NCBI GenBank assembly: GCA_030765065.1
Contig: CM060990.1
Span: 666,636,618-666,700,617 of the forward strand
From: Deroplatys truncata
Lineage: Eukaryota > Arthropoda > Insecta > Mantodea > Mantidae
Direction: 5' to 3'
DNA length: 64,000 bases
Shown here piece after piece: positions 22,612 to 34,965 of the stretch. The stretch's first letter is position 1. Each line of letters begins with the position of its first letter. The position numbers and the translations under genes were made by a program. A model generated the notes under the pieces. That model searched no databases. It worked only from the letters and a program-made list of their open reading frames with translations, and was not told where the DNA came from.

Positions 22612-23345
22612 TTTTACTTTCTCTGCTATGTATAGTAAGTAGGGGAAGTATTGCATTCCACCCAAAAATTCGATATTGAGATTTTACCGGAAATGCATGT
22701 TTCGAGGCCCCCTGAATCCAAAAAGAACATAACTAAAAAAACTAAATAAATACCAAACTTGGTATTGAGGTTCAGTATCTTTCAAAGACGCGGCACGAAG
22801 ATTTTAAAGAAAATCCTCCCACCCCAGACTACCCTTTACATGGAACATTTTTCCAAAATTTTGATTTTCTCCAAAATGGCTAACGATTTTGATTAAAATA
22901 TTTTATGTTTTAGATATTTTTATGGCTAATGAAATGTATATTTTGAATTTCCTGGGAATGTCCCCAAAAGCTCTCTTCATTCTGAATGACTTTTGCATAA
23001 TTGGTAAACCGTAATAGATAGGCTAAATTTTACCACGCAAAAAATGTAGATTTCATTAAAACACAGAATTTATGTTGCATACATTTTTTTGTGGAGTGAA
23101 CCATTTCCGAGATATTCATTGTTATTTATTTTTCTTTTTATGTCCTGGACATGCAAAGAGAATGAATTGTTCCACATAGCAATCACCTCTTAAAAGATCT
23201 GACTATTCTTTAAAGCCTACCATATTCCCCTTGCGCCTACAAGAAAATTAGCCATAAGATAGTTTCTGCAAATGTTCATCTCGATTAATATGAAGTAGTT
23301 GGAGAATAAGTGTTTGTAAAGATAGTTTGTAAAAGAGTAGAGTGG
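22612..23345 (-). repeat. Family F repeat, copy 4
   Basis: Reverse-oriented and nearly full-length, from the TTACTTTCTCTGCTATG tail to TGTAAAAGAGTAGAGTGGG. The CA tract region is absent, replaced by a short A-rich stretch. Confidence 0.82.
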
Positions 23346-25078
23346 GATGCAAGTCTTTGTTAAGACTTCCTATACATATTTCGATTTTAGAGCTCTTTCG
23401 CACAAATGGGTACAGGTATTTAGGTGCGTTGTAGTTTGCATAATGGGGAACGCGGTAATCAAATTCTGGTATAACAAGCAATTAGGTTAGCAATTTCGAA
23501 AGATTAGAAGTTTATTTTTTGTTTTAGATGGTGGGTTAGAGCAATAAAGAAGTTGGGCCGTGGGTGTAGTTTATTTTTCTTGCAGATTAAGCCACTTAAA
23601 TGATATTTTTAATTGAAATAAGATTACCGAGTTAATCTGGCTTTCCTTGCAAGTCATCACGAATGCCGGCGCACTGGTTAGCTCATCCGGAACCCTTTTT
23701 TATATGGTAGCCTATAACTCTAGCGGTTTAGACTCTGTCTTGGGCAGGTTCATCCGAACTTTGTTTGTGGTCAGACGGCAATGATGGTCATTTATCTTGC
23801 AGTCTCTAGCTGTCCAGGAGACGGTATATGAAGTTCCAGCGATTCTGTGTGGATGCCCCGTTCATAATATTTGGCAAGGGTGCAATGAAATACAGCAACT
23901 GGAGGACAATGGATGACAGGTCATTAGAATAAAATATCATATCTCTATTGTTTTATAAACCACCTTCATGGTGGAATTGACAGCCCTATATTCTATATGG
24001 AGATTATTTCGTATAGAAAAGGTGTTTTGTGTTAAAAGCCGGGCATGACCGTTGATACAGTGATACAGGAACGCAGCACAAATCATTAATCTTTCACAAA
24101 GTTCCACATCTCCCATATGAGACACTCCAAGTACAATCGCAAGTAAAACTTTGACACAGGTTCGATATAGGTAAACGATTGCTCTAACATATATATTCAT
24201 TATTTCATGACATGTGTTTCCGTTTAAAGCTGTTTTAAGAATCACTCTCACCAAAGCCAAATAAATGGAGGTAAAATTATCTTTTTAATACACAGAAGAA
24301 GAAAAAAAAATGGCATTACATTAGACGCGTTGTTGCGTATTTCAAAATCTGTGTTTTATTACATTGATAATGCTTTAAAAATTGCACCAAATTTTCAACC
24401 TAATGTTGAAAACATTATTATATATGCACTTAATAGTATAATTTTATGTATATACGACCTGATATTTTCATCGACGTATGATTTAAACTGGCGGAGAAAT
24501 AATCAGTTAAAACGTTGAAAATCCATGACTTTGACATTTTATTTTTCCTACAAATGAAAACCAATTTTAATGGCAAAATCAGGTACTGCACAAAAAACAT
24601 CGCTTTATTTAATGCATGAAAAATAATTCTGTAAACATACATAAAGTTGAAAAATCCGTAATATGCAAGATATTGAAAACTGCCAAAACAAGTAAACTGT
24701 ATTACTATTTTTCTTTCTGTCTATAAAAAATGAGAATTGTATCTCCATTAATTTGGCTACTAAAATTTTTTAAAACTGTTTACGAATAATTTTGTTCAAG
24801 TATGGAAAGGAAAGTATTTTAAAGGAAACCGTAATGCTTACATCTACTTTTAGTTTCAGCCTGTATATTAAAATCTCTTACTGATCTTACAGTTTAATCA
24901 TCTTTTATTTTGCAGGTTGATAATAAGGATATTTCATATAGTCTATGCCTCATTAATCACACGAAAATAGTTCCGAAATATTTGTTCCGCTTTACACACC
25001 AACGAAAGCCATGCTGACAATTTAGTAGAGCTAGCTTGCTTATCGGCATATGTAACGACTTAGTTATCAATAAGTTAA
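23346..25078. other. Apparently unique sequence
   Basis: No repeat shared with the rest of the window. The longest frame is 107 codons on the minus strand (23937-24260). It has no recognised family, no obvious signal peptide and ordinary composition, and may be chance. It is the most plausible place here for unrecognised host sequence, without direct support. Confidence 0.35.
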
Positions 25079-25080
25079 TA

Positions 25081-25561
25081 CATGGTTATTCAAAAAGAAG
25101 GAACAGATTTTAAATATTCATTTTTAATGAACGACGATAGATAGCGTCACATATGGCACATCATTGAACAGAGGAAAGTTCAAAGTGTTAAGCCCAACCT
25201 ATTAGTTCCATTCAGTGCCTACAGCGGCGCTGTGTTTGTTTACGAGAAAATGGCGACTCCACCGGGAAAGTCGTTTTGTGTGCTGCATTATGCAAAGAGT
25301 GAATCCATTGTTTCATTGCAGCGTGCATTTTTTCGTTGTAAGTTCAACAACGAGCCGCCTCGTCATAAAAACTTTACAATTGATACAATAAATTCGTAGA
25401 AGATGGTTGCGTGTGCAAACATAAAAGCACTATCGTCCTCGCATAACAAATGGTGCTCATTTTGAACACATAAAATTAAATTTTGAACTTTTCTTTATTC
25501 AGTGATGTTGTTCATTAGAAATAAATATTTAAAGTCTGTTCCTTCTTTTTGAATAGCCTTG
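25081..25561 (+). mobile_element. DUF4817-like family iv element
   Basis: 481 bp. Inverted ends are CATGGTTATTCAAAAAGAAG on the left and, reverse complemented, CAAGGCTATTCAAAAAGAAG on the right, continuing into GGAACAGA and TTTAAATATT. TA flanks both sides. It contains an HTH fragment and no catalytic domain, so it is an internally deleted non-autonomous element. Confidence 0.88.
25250..25440 (+). pseudogene. DUF4817-type HTH fragment
   Basis: ATG 25250 opens MATPPGKSFCVLHYAKSESI with a following VSLQRAFFRCKFNN segment, ending at TAG 25397. After a frameshift EDGCVCKHKST continues. The pattern (a Cys/Ala-rich first helix, the VSLQRAFR-type second helix, PPRHKN, then the ETGCVCK-type end) is the DNA-binding domain found at the start of many arthropod transposases of this class. 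About 60 residues remain of a protein that usually exceeds 300. It is inactive. Confidence 0.75.
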
Positions 25562-25612
25562 TATATGTGCTCGTGAGAAACATGAAAATGGGTTACTTGG
25601 TGTTTTAAGGTA

Positions 25613-26176
25613 CAACTCTTAGAGGTACATATTTACGGAGCGGACTCCGGAAACGGGACAGGGCACCGAACGTAGGCCATATGGTTCTGCGTGCTTCTAA
25701 CGTGACCCCTGGGAGGGTGGGCTATGGGGAGAGATTCGAAGGTCAACCAGCTCCGGATGACGACGGGTGCAAGCATAAACGGGTCACTAACGTTTCCAGA
25801 TCGAACGCCGCCCGACCACATACACGAACCACTAACCCACGGCGGTCCCCCAGTGTGGCCTACTCGGAGGCGAGACGTAACTGAGCAGTCGCGCAACGAC
25901 TCAAGGGAAGAAATCTCTGCAAAGCACACATCCACCGCCCAGCCGCAACCCGCAAAACGCCGTCGTCTGGTCCTACATTCCTGAAACAGATAACAATGAA
26001 GAAGATTATGGGTAAGTACAGGAAATTCGTGGTAGATGAGGAACCACCCCAGCATTCGCCTGCCGACCAGGGGATACCACGAAAAACACAAGGGTCAGAG
26101 CGGGCTATTGCGGGGATCGAACTCGGGACCTCCGGAATGCGAGTTGAGCACGTTACCGTGGCGCCACCTCGCTCAG
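25613..26176 (-). mobile_element. SINE A, reverse copy with clear target duplication
   Basis: The tRNA-like head is at the right end: reverse complement GCGAGGTGGCGCCACGG and GAGTTCGATCCCCGC give A and B boxes. The flanks 25597-25612 and 26177-26192 are the same 16-bp sequence with one difference (TTGGTGTTTTAAGGTA against TTGGCGTTTTAAGGTA). The 152-codon minus frame across it is a SINE by-product, not a gene. Confidence 0.9.
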
Positions 26177-26192
26177 TTGGCGTTTTAAGGTA

Positions 26193-27217
26193 TATATTAG
26201 CTAAATTTGAGAAAAGTTAAACCCACAGTAGCGAATATTTTGTGAAATGTGTTAGTGCTACAAAATTATTATGTGTAGATTGTATATTTTTCCATTATAG
26301 CATATACGTGTTTCAGCAGTTTATTTTTATCTAACTTTTATGCCTTTCTAGTTATATGAAATCCCATCAGACTGAAAAGCACCTTTTAGGCAATTTGAAG
26401 AAATTTCAAACTACGTATTTTAATCATAAAAGTGTGATTTAAAAATCTAATTGAGGAGTTATGCATATGCTATTCACAGAGGAGTACACAAACACACACA
26501 CACACACATATATACTTACCGACACGCGTGGAAGAGGTCGTTAAGGCACGGACTCGTGAACGGGAGGTCCACGCTTCGAATCACGCTAGGACTGTCCTAC
26601 TTGATAGATAACTTTCATGTTTTCTTTAGGTCATATAAATGGAAAATACCGAGAGATAACCTAAACTTGGACCTGGAAAACTTAGTTCTCAAATTTTGTT
26701 TCCCAATTAGCGTTTAATGTTAATGTTTGATCATTGCCTGTGATGCCTAGCGATGTATTAACAGGCATTAAGCATTATTCTATCTTGCACAAAAAAAGAA
26801 CTGCTGTATATGCAAGAAGTTTAATTTTCTTTTTTCTTGTTTCATTATTTAGGGGGCCTGCAAATTAATATTTCCGTTAAACCGTGATAGCAAGTTTTGA
26901 CATGCAATATTTCTTGCCAATAACGAATACAAAGTTAAAATAATTCATCTTGTTTCAAAGGCTGTCCTTTGGACATGTTCCTGTAGAAGAACAAGTAAAT
27001 AATAGAAGATTTAAATTTTAAACTCCATGTTACAGAGTAATTACAAAAGCGATAAAGCTTTAATTTAGGAGGCCTCAGGTTGCATCCCTGGTAAAAATAC
27101 AATATCGATTTTTGCGATCGAATGTTTTATCCCTCCGCCATAGATTGGTGCTAAATTACGTAAATAGTATGTAGTTATATTTTTAGGCTTCATCTTCAGA
27201 TATATTTGTAAAAAAGT
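26193..27217. other. No recognised feature apart from a CA run
   Basis: Short CA tract at about 26491-26508. Near 26525-26600 a stretch with GTCGTTAAGGCACGG and CGCTTCGAATCACG may be a worn tRNA-derived fragment. Confidence 0.35.
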
Positions 27218-27229
27218 ATAAATAATCAT

Positions 27230-27664
27230 GCAACCGGACGGAGACCGGGAGATCCGTGGTTCAAATACCGGCTATGGCATTGAATTTTTCAGTCATCTGA
27301 TTCTACCTTTCCAACCCTGTCCAACACACGACTTGTGTGAAGAACAATTAATTCCATTAATTTACCTAACAGTGGTTGCAACTCTAAAGCCCGAGACTTA
27401 AAGTACTTACAACGAATGTAAGTCGCCATTGGGGTTTGACATCTCAATACAATTTGAGATCTCCTTGTGGTTTACCGGGAAAAATGCGAATCAGTTGGAG
27501 AATTTAATGTCGTGTCGGCATGTTGCTATGGTAGCTCAGTGGTTAGAGCAACCGGAAGGAGACCGGGATATCCGTGGTTCAAATACCGGCTATGGCATTG
27601 AATTTTTCAGTCATCTGATTCTACCTGTCCAACACACGGCTTGTGTGAAAGAACAATTAATTCC
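27230..27664 (+). mobile_element. Dimeric SINE C flanked by a 12-bp duplication
   Basis: A 5'-truncated SINE C (27230-27356) is followed by about 96 bp of spacer and a full SINE C (27453-27664). The full unit has a tRNA-like core (GGTAGCTCAGTGGTTAGAGC, then GTGGTTCAAATACC). The whole block is bounded by the perfect repeat ATAAATAATCAT at 27218-27229 and 27665-27676, so it appears to have inserted as one dimer. Confidence 0.82.
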
Positions 27665-27914
27665 ATAAATAATCATAATTGCGCCGTTTTCCGCAATTTT
27701 GGGGCCACACACTTAAAGGGGTTGCGCGGTGCATGCCCTGTTTGTGTTACCCTGCATTCAGATATAAACGACACATGCAATACTGTATAAAATTCATATA
27801 AGCATGACAACCTTTCTACAGAGATAGCAAAATAAAAATTTTATTCCTGTCCAAAATAAGGCCAAAAATTGATTCAAAGTTATCAACACACATCGTTCAG
27901 AAAACCAAAAAGTA

Positions 27915-28328
27915 CAGTCGAGTGCAAAAGAACGTGACGATGCTTTTGGTTACTTTTAGTGTTTTTCATTCTTTAATGTTGGCAGAATCTAATCATTTGT
28001 GTTCCGCGCCTGGCTTACGTGAGCCATCGTCTAATTGGTTTTAGCTGAAGTCCGATACGTTACCATTACCCTATGAAGAAAAGTCAGGCCTAGCTGGGCG
28101 ATGAAATGGGAGGAGAATTGGTATATGTCACCCGAATGGTTGAAGCAATATGCCCCCAAAGACTGTCTATACTAGCCTCTGAATGAGTCCGGTTCTTATT
28201 GGTTCGGCATTCAATCATTAACCTCTGTAACTGAATGAGGGATGGAAGGCGCGGCAGAGGCGTGTTAATTATTGATTGCCAACTTAAACCGCGCTTCCTT
28301 ATATCGACACTTTTTTTGCACCTGACTG
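27915..28328. mobile_element. MITE family K, copy 2
   Basis: 414 bp, inverted ends CAGTCGAGTGCAAAAG and, reverse complemented, CAGTCAGGTGCAAAAAAAG, with TA on both sides. It is the reverse-oriented homologue of 18411-18825. Confidence 0.9.
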
Positions 28329-28574
28329 TACGTCTCAGAACACTATGCCATGAGGGAAGAAGAAAACAAGCGCAAGCACAGAAGGAAAGCGCGCTTCGAT
28401 GGATATATATAGAAGTGACGAGAGTTAAATCTCTTAAATGTTATAGTTAGTTACAACATTGAGTGACAATGTTATATAATCTTTTACGCGAAGCCACTGT
28501 AAGACCTAGTTACAGGTATAAGTTATTCAATGGATGGGGCACTTTGCACGCTGCGACATGAACAGATCTATTGC

Positions 28575-28943
28575 GGTTACCACCCCTCGGGAGGAAGGAA
28601 TGAAGTGAAAGAACCACAGGAGGCTACAGGACGTAGGTAGATAGGCCACAGAGACGCGCGGAAGCCCCTAACGTTTACAAGCTCGCACACAGATCCCACT
28701 GCTGGAGCCGCCGAGACAGTAAACGACTCACTAATCAAGCAGCCCTAGAAGCACACCTGAAAGATGAGAAAGAAACGGGGTGTAAGGGAAATGATGGAAA
28801 GGAAACCGTGGTATTAAAGAAACCACCCCAGCATTCACCTGCCAATCTCAGGGAAAAGCCAAAGGGCAGTGTCGCCGGGATCGAACCCGTGACCTCCCGA
28901 ATGCGAGTCGCATACGTTACCGCGGCGTCACCTCGCTCACTGG
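28575..28943 (-). mobile_element. SINE A, reverse copy
   Basis: The right end carries the tRNA-like head in reverse (CGGGATCGAACCCGTGACC and CACCTCGCTCACTGG). The family body lies leftward (ACCACCCCAGCATTCACC). The left boundary is approximate. Confidence 0.78.
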
Positions 28944-30867
28944 AAGATCCCTAATTGAAACATAACATATTTCAGAAGCGATCAGCTTAACGGCCCTTGT
29001 TTACAATCGATTCCCTACCCTCTAAGTTGCACTTCAAAGCGCTTTACTTGTGTTATTTACAGTCGAAAGGAAATTACTGATGAACATGCAGCGCGGTGTG
29101 CGAGCTAGTGCTGTAAATCCAAGTAAACGGGAATAAAATATCCGATAAAGCGAGCATAGCGTAGCTGGTAACGACTCGAGCACACGTTACATAACCGAAT
29201 CTCAGTGCATGTTCGATGCGAGCACAAAGTTTGATTTACACTCTTACTTATGGGCCAGCAGACAATAGTGAGTATAAATGTCTGCGTTTATTTAATTCAT
29301 ATCTGTGGCCAAATAACCTGGAACACGTCCTCTGCTTGGAAGTTACTCATACCCCTGTTTTTAATATTCTACGATTAAATAGTTAATTTTTTGTTTATAT
29401 TGTAACAGAAAATTAAAACTTCATCATAACGATTTTTTCAACGTAAAGAGAGCACTTATTTTTACTTGGGGTGAAAATGAATCAGAATTTAAATGAATCG
29501 AAAGAGACATGTGAAGTTAAATTGATATAAAAGCAAGTAAGAAGTGAAATTTATAGAGACCAACAATGCTTGTCAGATTTATAATGTTATGTTATTGTTC
29601 TAAAATTGTTGAGTTTAAGAATTATTAGAAAATATTAAGATTTAAGCAAGTTATGTAGTAAATTAATTTGTTTTGTGTTAAAAGGAAGAAGAAGACAATT
29701 GAATAACGATATAAAGGAAAATACGTTATTCTAAAGGAACGAAAATATGCATTTACCAAAGGAAATAGACAACAGAAATGCAAATGTGCGTTTAAAATAG
29801 AAAACTAATTATAGTTATATAAAATAAGGAATCAAATGATTAATTTGTTATTTATATTCAGATGTACATTTTTAAATGTAATTAACTTTGTAAATATGTG
29901 AAAATTTATTTCGCTAAGCATAGCAACAACGTTCAACTTTTTTTAGATGCTCCTGATAAAAATTTTCAGAAAGACGACTTCTTGAGCCTAGCTTAAGATA
30001 ATTAACTTCAAGTATATCTCATAATATATTGTCAAATATATTGAAAAGAATGTAGCAATACACAAAAAGGAACTCTGTAATAATTATAATTTAGGAATTT
30101 ATAATAATTAATTAACAGGCAATATGGCAATTTACAATAATTATAAAGTGATCTGATTCAAAACTGCATCAATCGAAAGTCCTTCTGCAGTTGTAAATAT
30201 GTTTTAAGTTTCAATACTATTGTCAAATAAATAAAGGTGTAATTGCCTAAGAAAAACTGTAAGATTTAGGCAAAATAAGAGTAGCTTCGTTTCAGACTGT
30301 CCATTATATTTTCCGAGCGTGGGGCCATTGAAATCGAAAGCTTCTTTTGTACTTCGAGGGGATGAGGCAAGTTTTAAGAGTAAACAGACGCTATGAGGCA
30401 ACGGACTTTTCTTACAGTTAGGCTTTGAATTTTCAACCAGGGAACCAGTAAACGTAGAGGATAAATGTTAGAACCAATGAAAACATAGGAAGATGTAGTG
30501 ACATGTACAAAATTTGGAGGCGAGCAGTGATTGTTATATGTGAACGCGAGCGTGGATTTCGGACAGTCTGCCATGATTCTTCGTTAAGGAAACACGCACC
30601 ACGTTGAGTCAAAAGAAAAGGACAATAGGTTCCGAAATTTACTAAGTGCCGCACTACGATGTAATCATAAAGTAATGCGCGTGGAATAATTATATAGCGT
30701 GTTACAGTGTTCGTTGAAAGTGTTTTATCCAAGATAATAGTTTACTTAATACACCGCAAGTGATTACTTCAAATTCGCGGGAAACAAAAAAAAAACGGTG
30801 ACAGAGCGCCCTAGATTCTAAATAATTAGCCGGAACAAAACGTTAGCGGACCAAAGTGGGAAGATAA
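28944..30867. other. Mostly unrecognised
   Basis: A tRNA-like scrap at about 29155-29225 (GCGTAGCTGGTAACG, GTGCATGTTCGATGCG) is probably an old SINE. The rest is AT-rich with no shared repeat. A 99-codon minus frame (30433-30732) shows no motif. Confidence 0.38.
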
Positions 30868-30869
30868 TA

Positions 30870-32413
30870 CACTGGTGTGCAAAACCTAAGGAGAAATGGG
30901 TAAAGTAACATAACAAGTGAAACACTTGGTGGAAGTAAATGAAGGTGCGGGAGCATGTTGCCAGAGGTCACTCACACGTACACAGAAAGCTGGACGTCAT
31001 ATGCCGTGAGTGTAGCGAGCCTATAGTGCCAAATGTGTCTGGTCCCGCAACACGGGGCAGTTGACGAAACAGGACAAGACGGTGTGTGGCAATTAGCAAG
31101 CTGTTACGGTGCACTGTATAGTGTTCTTCATTGAAACATGGCCCGTAAACACCATTTGGAAGACTTTACACGGGGAAGAATCATGGGAAACTGGAAGAAG
31201 GGCGAAGTGTGACGAGTGTTGTTCAGGCGTTTGGAATTGCTCACAGCATTGTTTCACGTGCATGGGGAACCTTCCAAACCACAGGCACTGCTGTCCCAAG
31301 GAGAGGTGGTGGTCGACCATGCTCTACTACCGCAGCAGATGACCGCTACATCGTGTAACAGGCAAGAAGGGATCCACGCAAAATAGCGGGTGTAATTGCA
31401 ACCACATTAAACAGGACAGCTAGGCACGCAATCTCACGATACACAGTGGCACGGCGACTACACAGAGGTTGTGTCTTTGCCCGATGACCAGGACGTTGTG
31501 TTCCATTGACATCCGCACATCAGCGGCACCGTTTGCGATGGTCCCAAGAGCATCAAAATTGGACCAACCAGGAATGGGGTCGCGTACTCTTCTCGGATGA
31601 GAGCATATTCAGCCTAAGTAGTGATTCTCGACGTACCCTCATCTGGCGAGAGGTGGGAGCACGTAATGAACCCAGGAACATCCTTGAACATGATCGTTTT
31701 GGTGGTCCATGTGTAATGATTTGGGGAGGCATAATGTTGCATGGGCGCACCGACCTCCAAATCTTTGAACACGGTACGCTCACTTGCCAACATTATTGTG
31801 ATACTGTACTCTTTCCCCATGTGCGTCTTTTCAGGGGTGCAGTCGGCCCTGACTTCATTTTTATGGATGACAATGCACGACCGCATCGTACAGCCCAGGT
31901 GGAAGATCTCTTGGAACGAGAGGATATTCGGCGAATGGACTGGCCTGCCCGTTCCCCCGATTTAAATCCCATCGAACACGTGTGGGATGCCTTGGGGAGA
32001 CGCATTGCAGCACATCCACATGCACCAACGACCATCCAACAGTTGTTAATAGCGCTGGTGGAGGAATGGAACGCACTACCACAAGTACTGTTTACCAAAC
32101 TTGTGGCCAGCATGGGAGCACGATGCAGAGCATGCATTGCTGTCCGTGGTGATCATACACCCTTTTAAGCATCATATATCTGTTTCTGTAAATCTAGAGA
32201 GCCATCATATGTCGTATTGACTTTAGTGTAGCTTATGGTCTATGAATAAATGTGGAATTTCTCTTCGTCTCATTGCATATTTCGTTTAGTTGCCTACTAT
32301 AGCATACCGTAGCAGTTCCCTCTATGTATGATTCAAGTTTCATCGAGCTATGTTACTTGGTAGTGTCACAGCATGCGAAGATTACTTTCGTCCCTAGGTT
32401 TTGCACACCAGTG
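30870..32413 (+). mobile_element. Full-length Tc1-type transposon
   Basis: 1544 bp. The left end CACTGGTGTGCAAAACCTAA matches the reverse complement of the right end (CACTGGTGTGCAAAACCTAG) at 19 of 20 positions, with TA duplicated outside each end (30868-30869, 32414-32415). Both ends and almost the whole transposase are present, making it the most complete transposon in the window. Confidence 0.95.
31138..32168 (+). pseudogene. Tc1-type DD34E transposase, recently disabled
   Basis: ATG 31138 starts MARKHHLEDFTRGRIMGNWK (HTH). A frameshift by about 31210 moves the frame to TSVVQAFGIAHSIVSRAWG. TAA at 31356 and TGA at 31485 interrupt it, the second readily explained as CGA to TGA. From about 31488 the catalytic domain is open to 32168: LFSDES has the first aspartate, FMDDNARPH the second, RSPDLNPIE the glutamate. 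Thirty-four residues separate the last two, the Tc1 spacing. The protein would cut and paste the surrounding element at TA. Only the N-terminal third is damaged, so loss seems fairly recent. Confidence 0.95.
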
Positions 32414-32415
32414 TA

Positions 32416-33649
32416 TATAAGAACCGTAGGGGGTAGGAAAAACAAGAATCCTGCACTATTTCTAGCAGGAATACGCGCTTTAGTGAGGAAGTGAAAACGT
32501 GTTTTCCTGATGAATAATATCCTAGTGTCACCACTCTCGCAATCCTACCCTGACAATAAAAGTAGGGAATTTCAGACCGATTCGCCGACAGTTGACTCTG
32601 AGATGCAACGACAAGTGCTTCCTGACATCGGCGATCTCGAGTCCTGAAGACTACACCTACAACAACGCAGAGACTATAACGATGCAGATAAGTTACCCAC
32701 AACGAAGTAGCGGAAAGGAAACGCTACAAGAATAATATCAATATTGACGATATTAAGTGAACTATTGAGTTAAATAAATTAAATGAGTAAGTAAATTAGG
32801 AACCAGGAAAATGTAATTATTGTATTAAACAAAAATTCACATTTCTTCAAAATAAATAACCGTTTTATGTGAAGTTAAAGCATTATGGAGATGTTAATTA
32901 ATTACTTTACCTTCATAAAACGCATTATAAAATTCTTTGAAATTAAAGAAGACCCTCGCCCATCACTGTGCTGATATGCATTTCAAAATCATATAAATAG
33001 CTGGACAGATTAATTAAAGTAAAACTTCCACTAAATTCTTATGACGTAACGACAGTTAGAAAGAACCAACAAGCACTGAATTAAGTTGCATACCGCCACA
33101 TCTACAAGTCTGCTACAACCACATTATCAACACATTTACTGGAGCGGGAATTTCAAATCAGATAACCACGAGTTGCAGAGTACGAGGCGACGAGATCCCC
33201 AGCCGGAGCACAGCCGAACACAGGACAACGAAGGGGCAGAAGGACCTCAACGAGGGACTGTATAAAGATATTCTCCCCTACCATTCCCGCCACAAAGAAG
33301 AAAACGAGAAAAGTAAAGCCACCCATTCAAATTTACTGGAAGTTTTCTACAGCATGCAGTAATTTCTTTATAATATTACTGGTGATACTTTTTGACAGAA
33401 ATAGTTAATTTCAATGTAAAAACAAGTAGATTACACTGAGCACGACCATGTCGTAAAATTTCATTGGAGCACGACTGTGGCGTAAATACGTCTAACTTGT
33501 TTTTCTAGAATTTCTTTCCATATTTTCGTAAAGTTAAAATTTGTAAAGTAATTTGATTGTGTCAAAATGAAATAAATCGCTGAAAATAATCAAGCATAAT
33601 TTTCTGCGTATGGTTAGATTCTTCACTTTAAACACACCTCCTCATTCTT
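32416..33649. other. No recognised feature
   Basis: Contains AATAAAAGTAGGG near 32555 and the paired phrases GCACGACCATGTCGTAAA and GCACGACTGTGGCGTAAA near 33440-33485. These hint at old LTR or tandem sequence but cannot be assigned. Confidence 0.35.
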
Positions 33650-34800
33650 CACCTTTTTGTGGTTTTTTTCGTTGTTTCCAGGTATGAACCCTTTTTCTTA
33701 ATAATGCATATCTTCAGATAACTTCTTCCCTGAACTCTTATTGTAATTCATCATTCCTTCCAGTGCATTCCTTAACAAACAATATCTTCTTAAGTTTCAG
33801 GATTTTTGTATCTTTGCTCAGTACATTTCAAACAAGTTCATTGTTGTCTTCACTTTGATAATTTTCATATCGATATTTGAAATGCTCTTAGTCGTTTTCC
33901 TCACTTCCTCACAAGTTAAAGATTTCTGTACTATTCAAGGAATTTCTTATATATTTCGTTCTTAAAGCGTTTACAGAATATGTTTTTTTCCCTATAAAAA
34001 GTCTCTTGCTTTGCCATTGTCGTCTTGATAACATCTCATGTTGCTAATTGTGGTATATCCTAAGATTTTTAAGCTGTTTACTTGTACCATTATATTTGGA
34101 AGTATATATTTGTTATGTACTTTTTGGGAATTTATCTTTATTCCACTCTCCTCAACGTTATCATTTATGTCCATTAGCATGCTTCAAAGGATAATTTCCT
34201 CTTCTACTAAAAGTAACTTTTATCAAAATATCCTAAGCATTTTGTTCGTTTTCGAATTAACATCTCACTGTTTTATCTTCTGATAGTCTGGCTCTGATTA
34301 GCTCTCACATATAGGGAGTACATAGTACTTCTCCCTCTTTCCAAGCCATACCAATATTTAGACAATATCCACAAGTTTCTTCCAAAATACTCTGTCGAAA
34401 GAATTCTCCAAATGCACAAATTACGTATGCATTTATGTTTATCTAAGCTACGTAGCAAATCATTTGTACCTCTGGCGTGTTCTCCCATCCTGGAACCGTA
34501 ATGTTGTTCTGCTATTTCTTCTTCGGTCTTTAGAACGAAGATCTACACGCAGATTCCTTATTGTCGATAGAATATTTGCTGAATGAGCACTAGACCTGAA
34601 ATCATTGCATTTACTGGCTTTTTATTTTTCTTCAGAATTGACAGAATTGTCTCAAAGAAATCCCTTCGAGTTCGCCGTTCTCATATGCCACTCAGTAAAG
34701 ATTGTTTTTCTTTGCTTCTTTCAAGCGTTTAATTACCTCAACGGAGACTTCAGCAGCTCCTAATGCTCTCACGTTCTTCGGCTTTGTTCAAACCCAAATC
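33650..34800 (-). pseudogene. Non-LTR retrotransposon reverse transcriptase remnant
   Basis: On the minus strand, pieces in all three frames spell a LINE reverse transcriptase. Near 34370-34420 there is an ENSFDRVFWKKLVDIV-like segment corresponding to the family's KAFDRV block. KREKYYVLPICES-like sequence follows. 33992-34180 gives MLMDINDNVEESGIKINSQK and then KILGYTTISNMRCYQ, matching the GIKIN and YLGxxIS region after the catalytic box. The catalytic YADD region itself is not recognisable. Many stops and frameshifts mark it as old. No ORF1, endonuclease or tail is seen. The LINE clade cannot be set from what is left. Confidence 0.68.
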
Positions 34801-34965
34801 AGACCGATGGTTTTTAAGTGTGCTTGTAAGCTACAGCCCCATATCAGTAGATTTATTAGCATGTAAAAACTCCTGCGGGAGTACGCCGGCGGCGCTGATA
34901 TGGTCCTGGCAATTGATAGCATCGTTAACAAACAAAATATGTTTTAGTTCTTCGGCTTTCTAAAA

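Noticed and set aside
25633..26091. 152-codon minus-strand frame
   Set aside because: It lies entirely inside a SINE A copy with a 16-bp target duplication; GC-rich SINEs give long frames by chance, as at 19.4 and 35.0 kb.
31553..32137. Three long minus-strand frames (73-114 codons)
   Set aside because: They are antisense to the open catalytic domain of the Tc1-type transposase.
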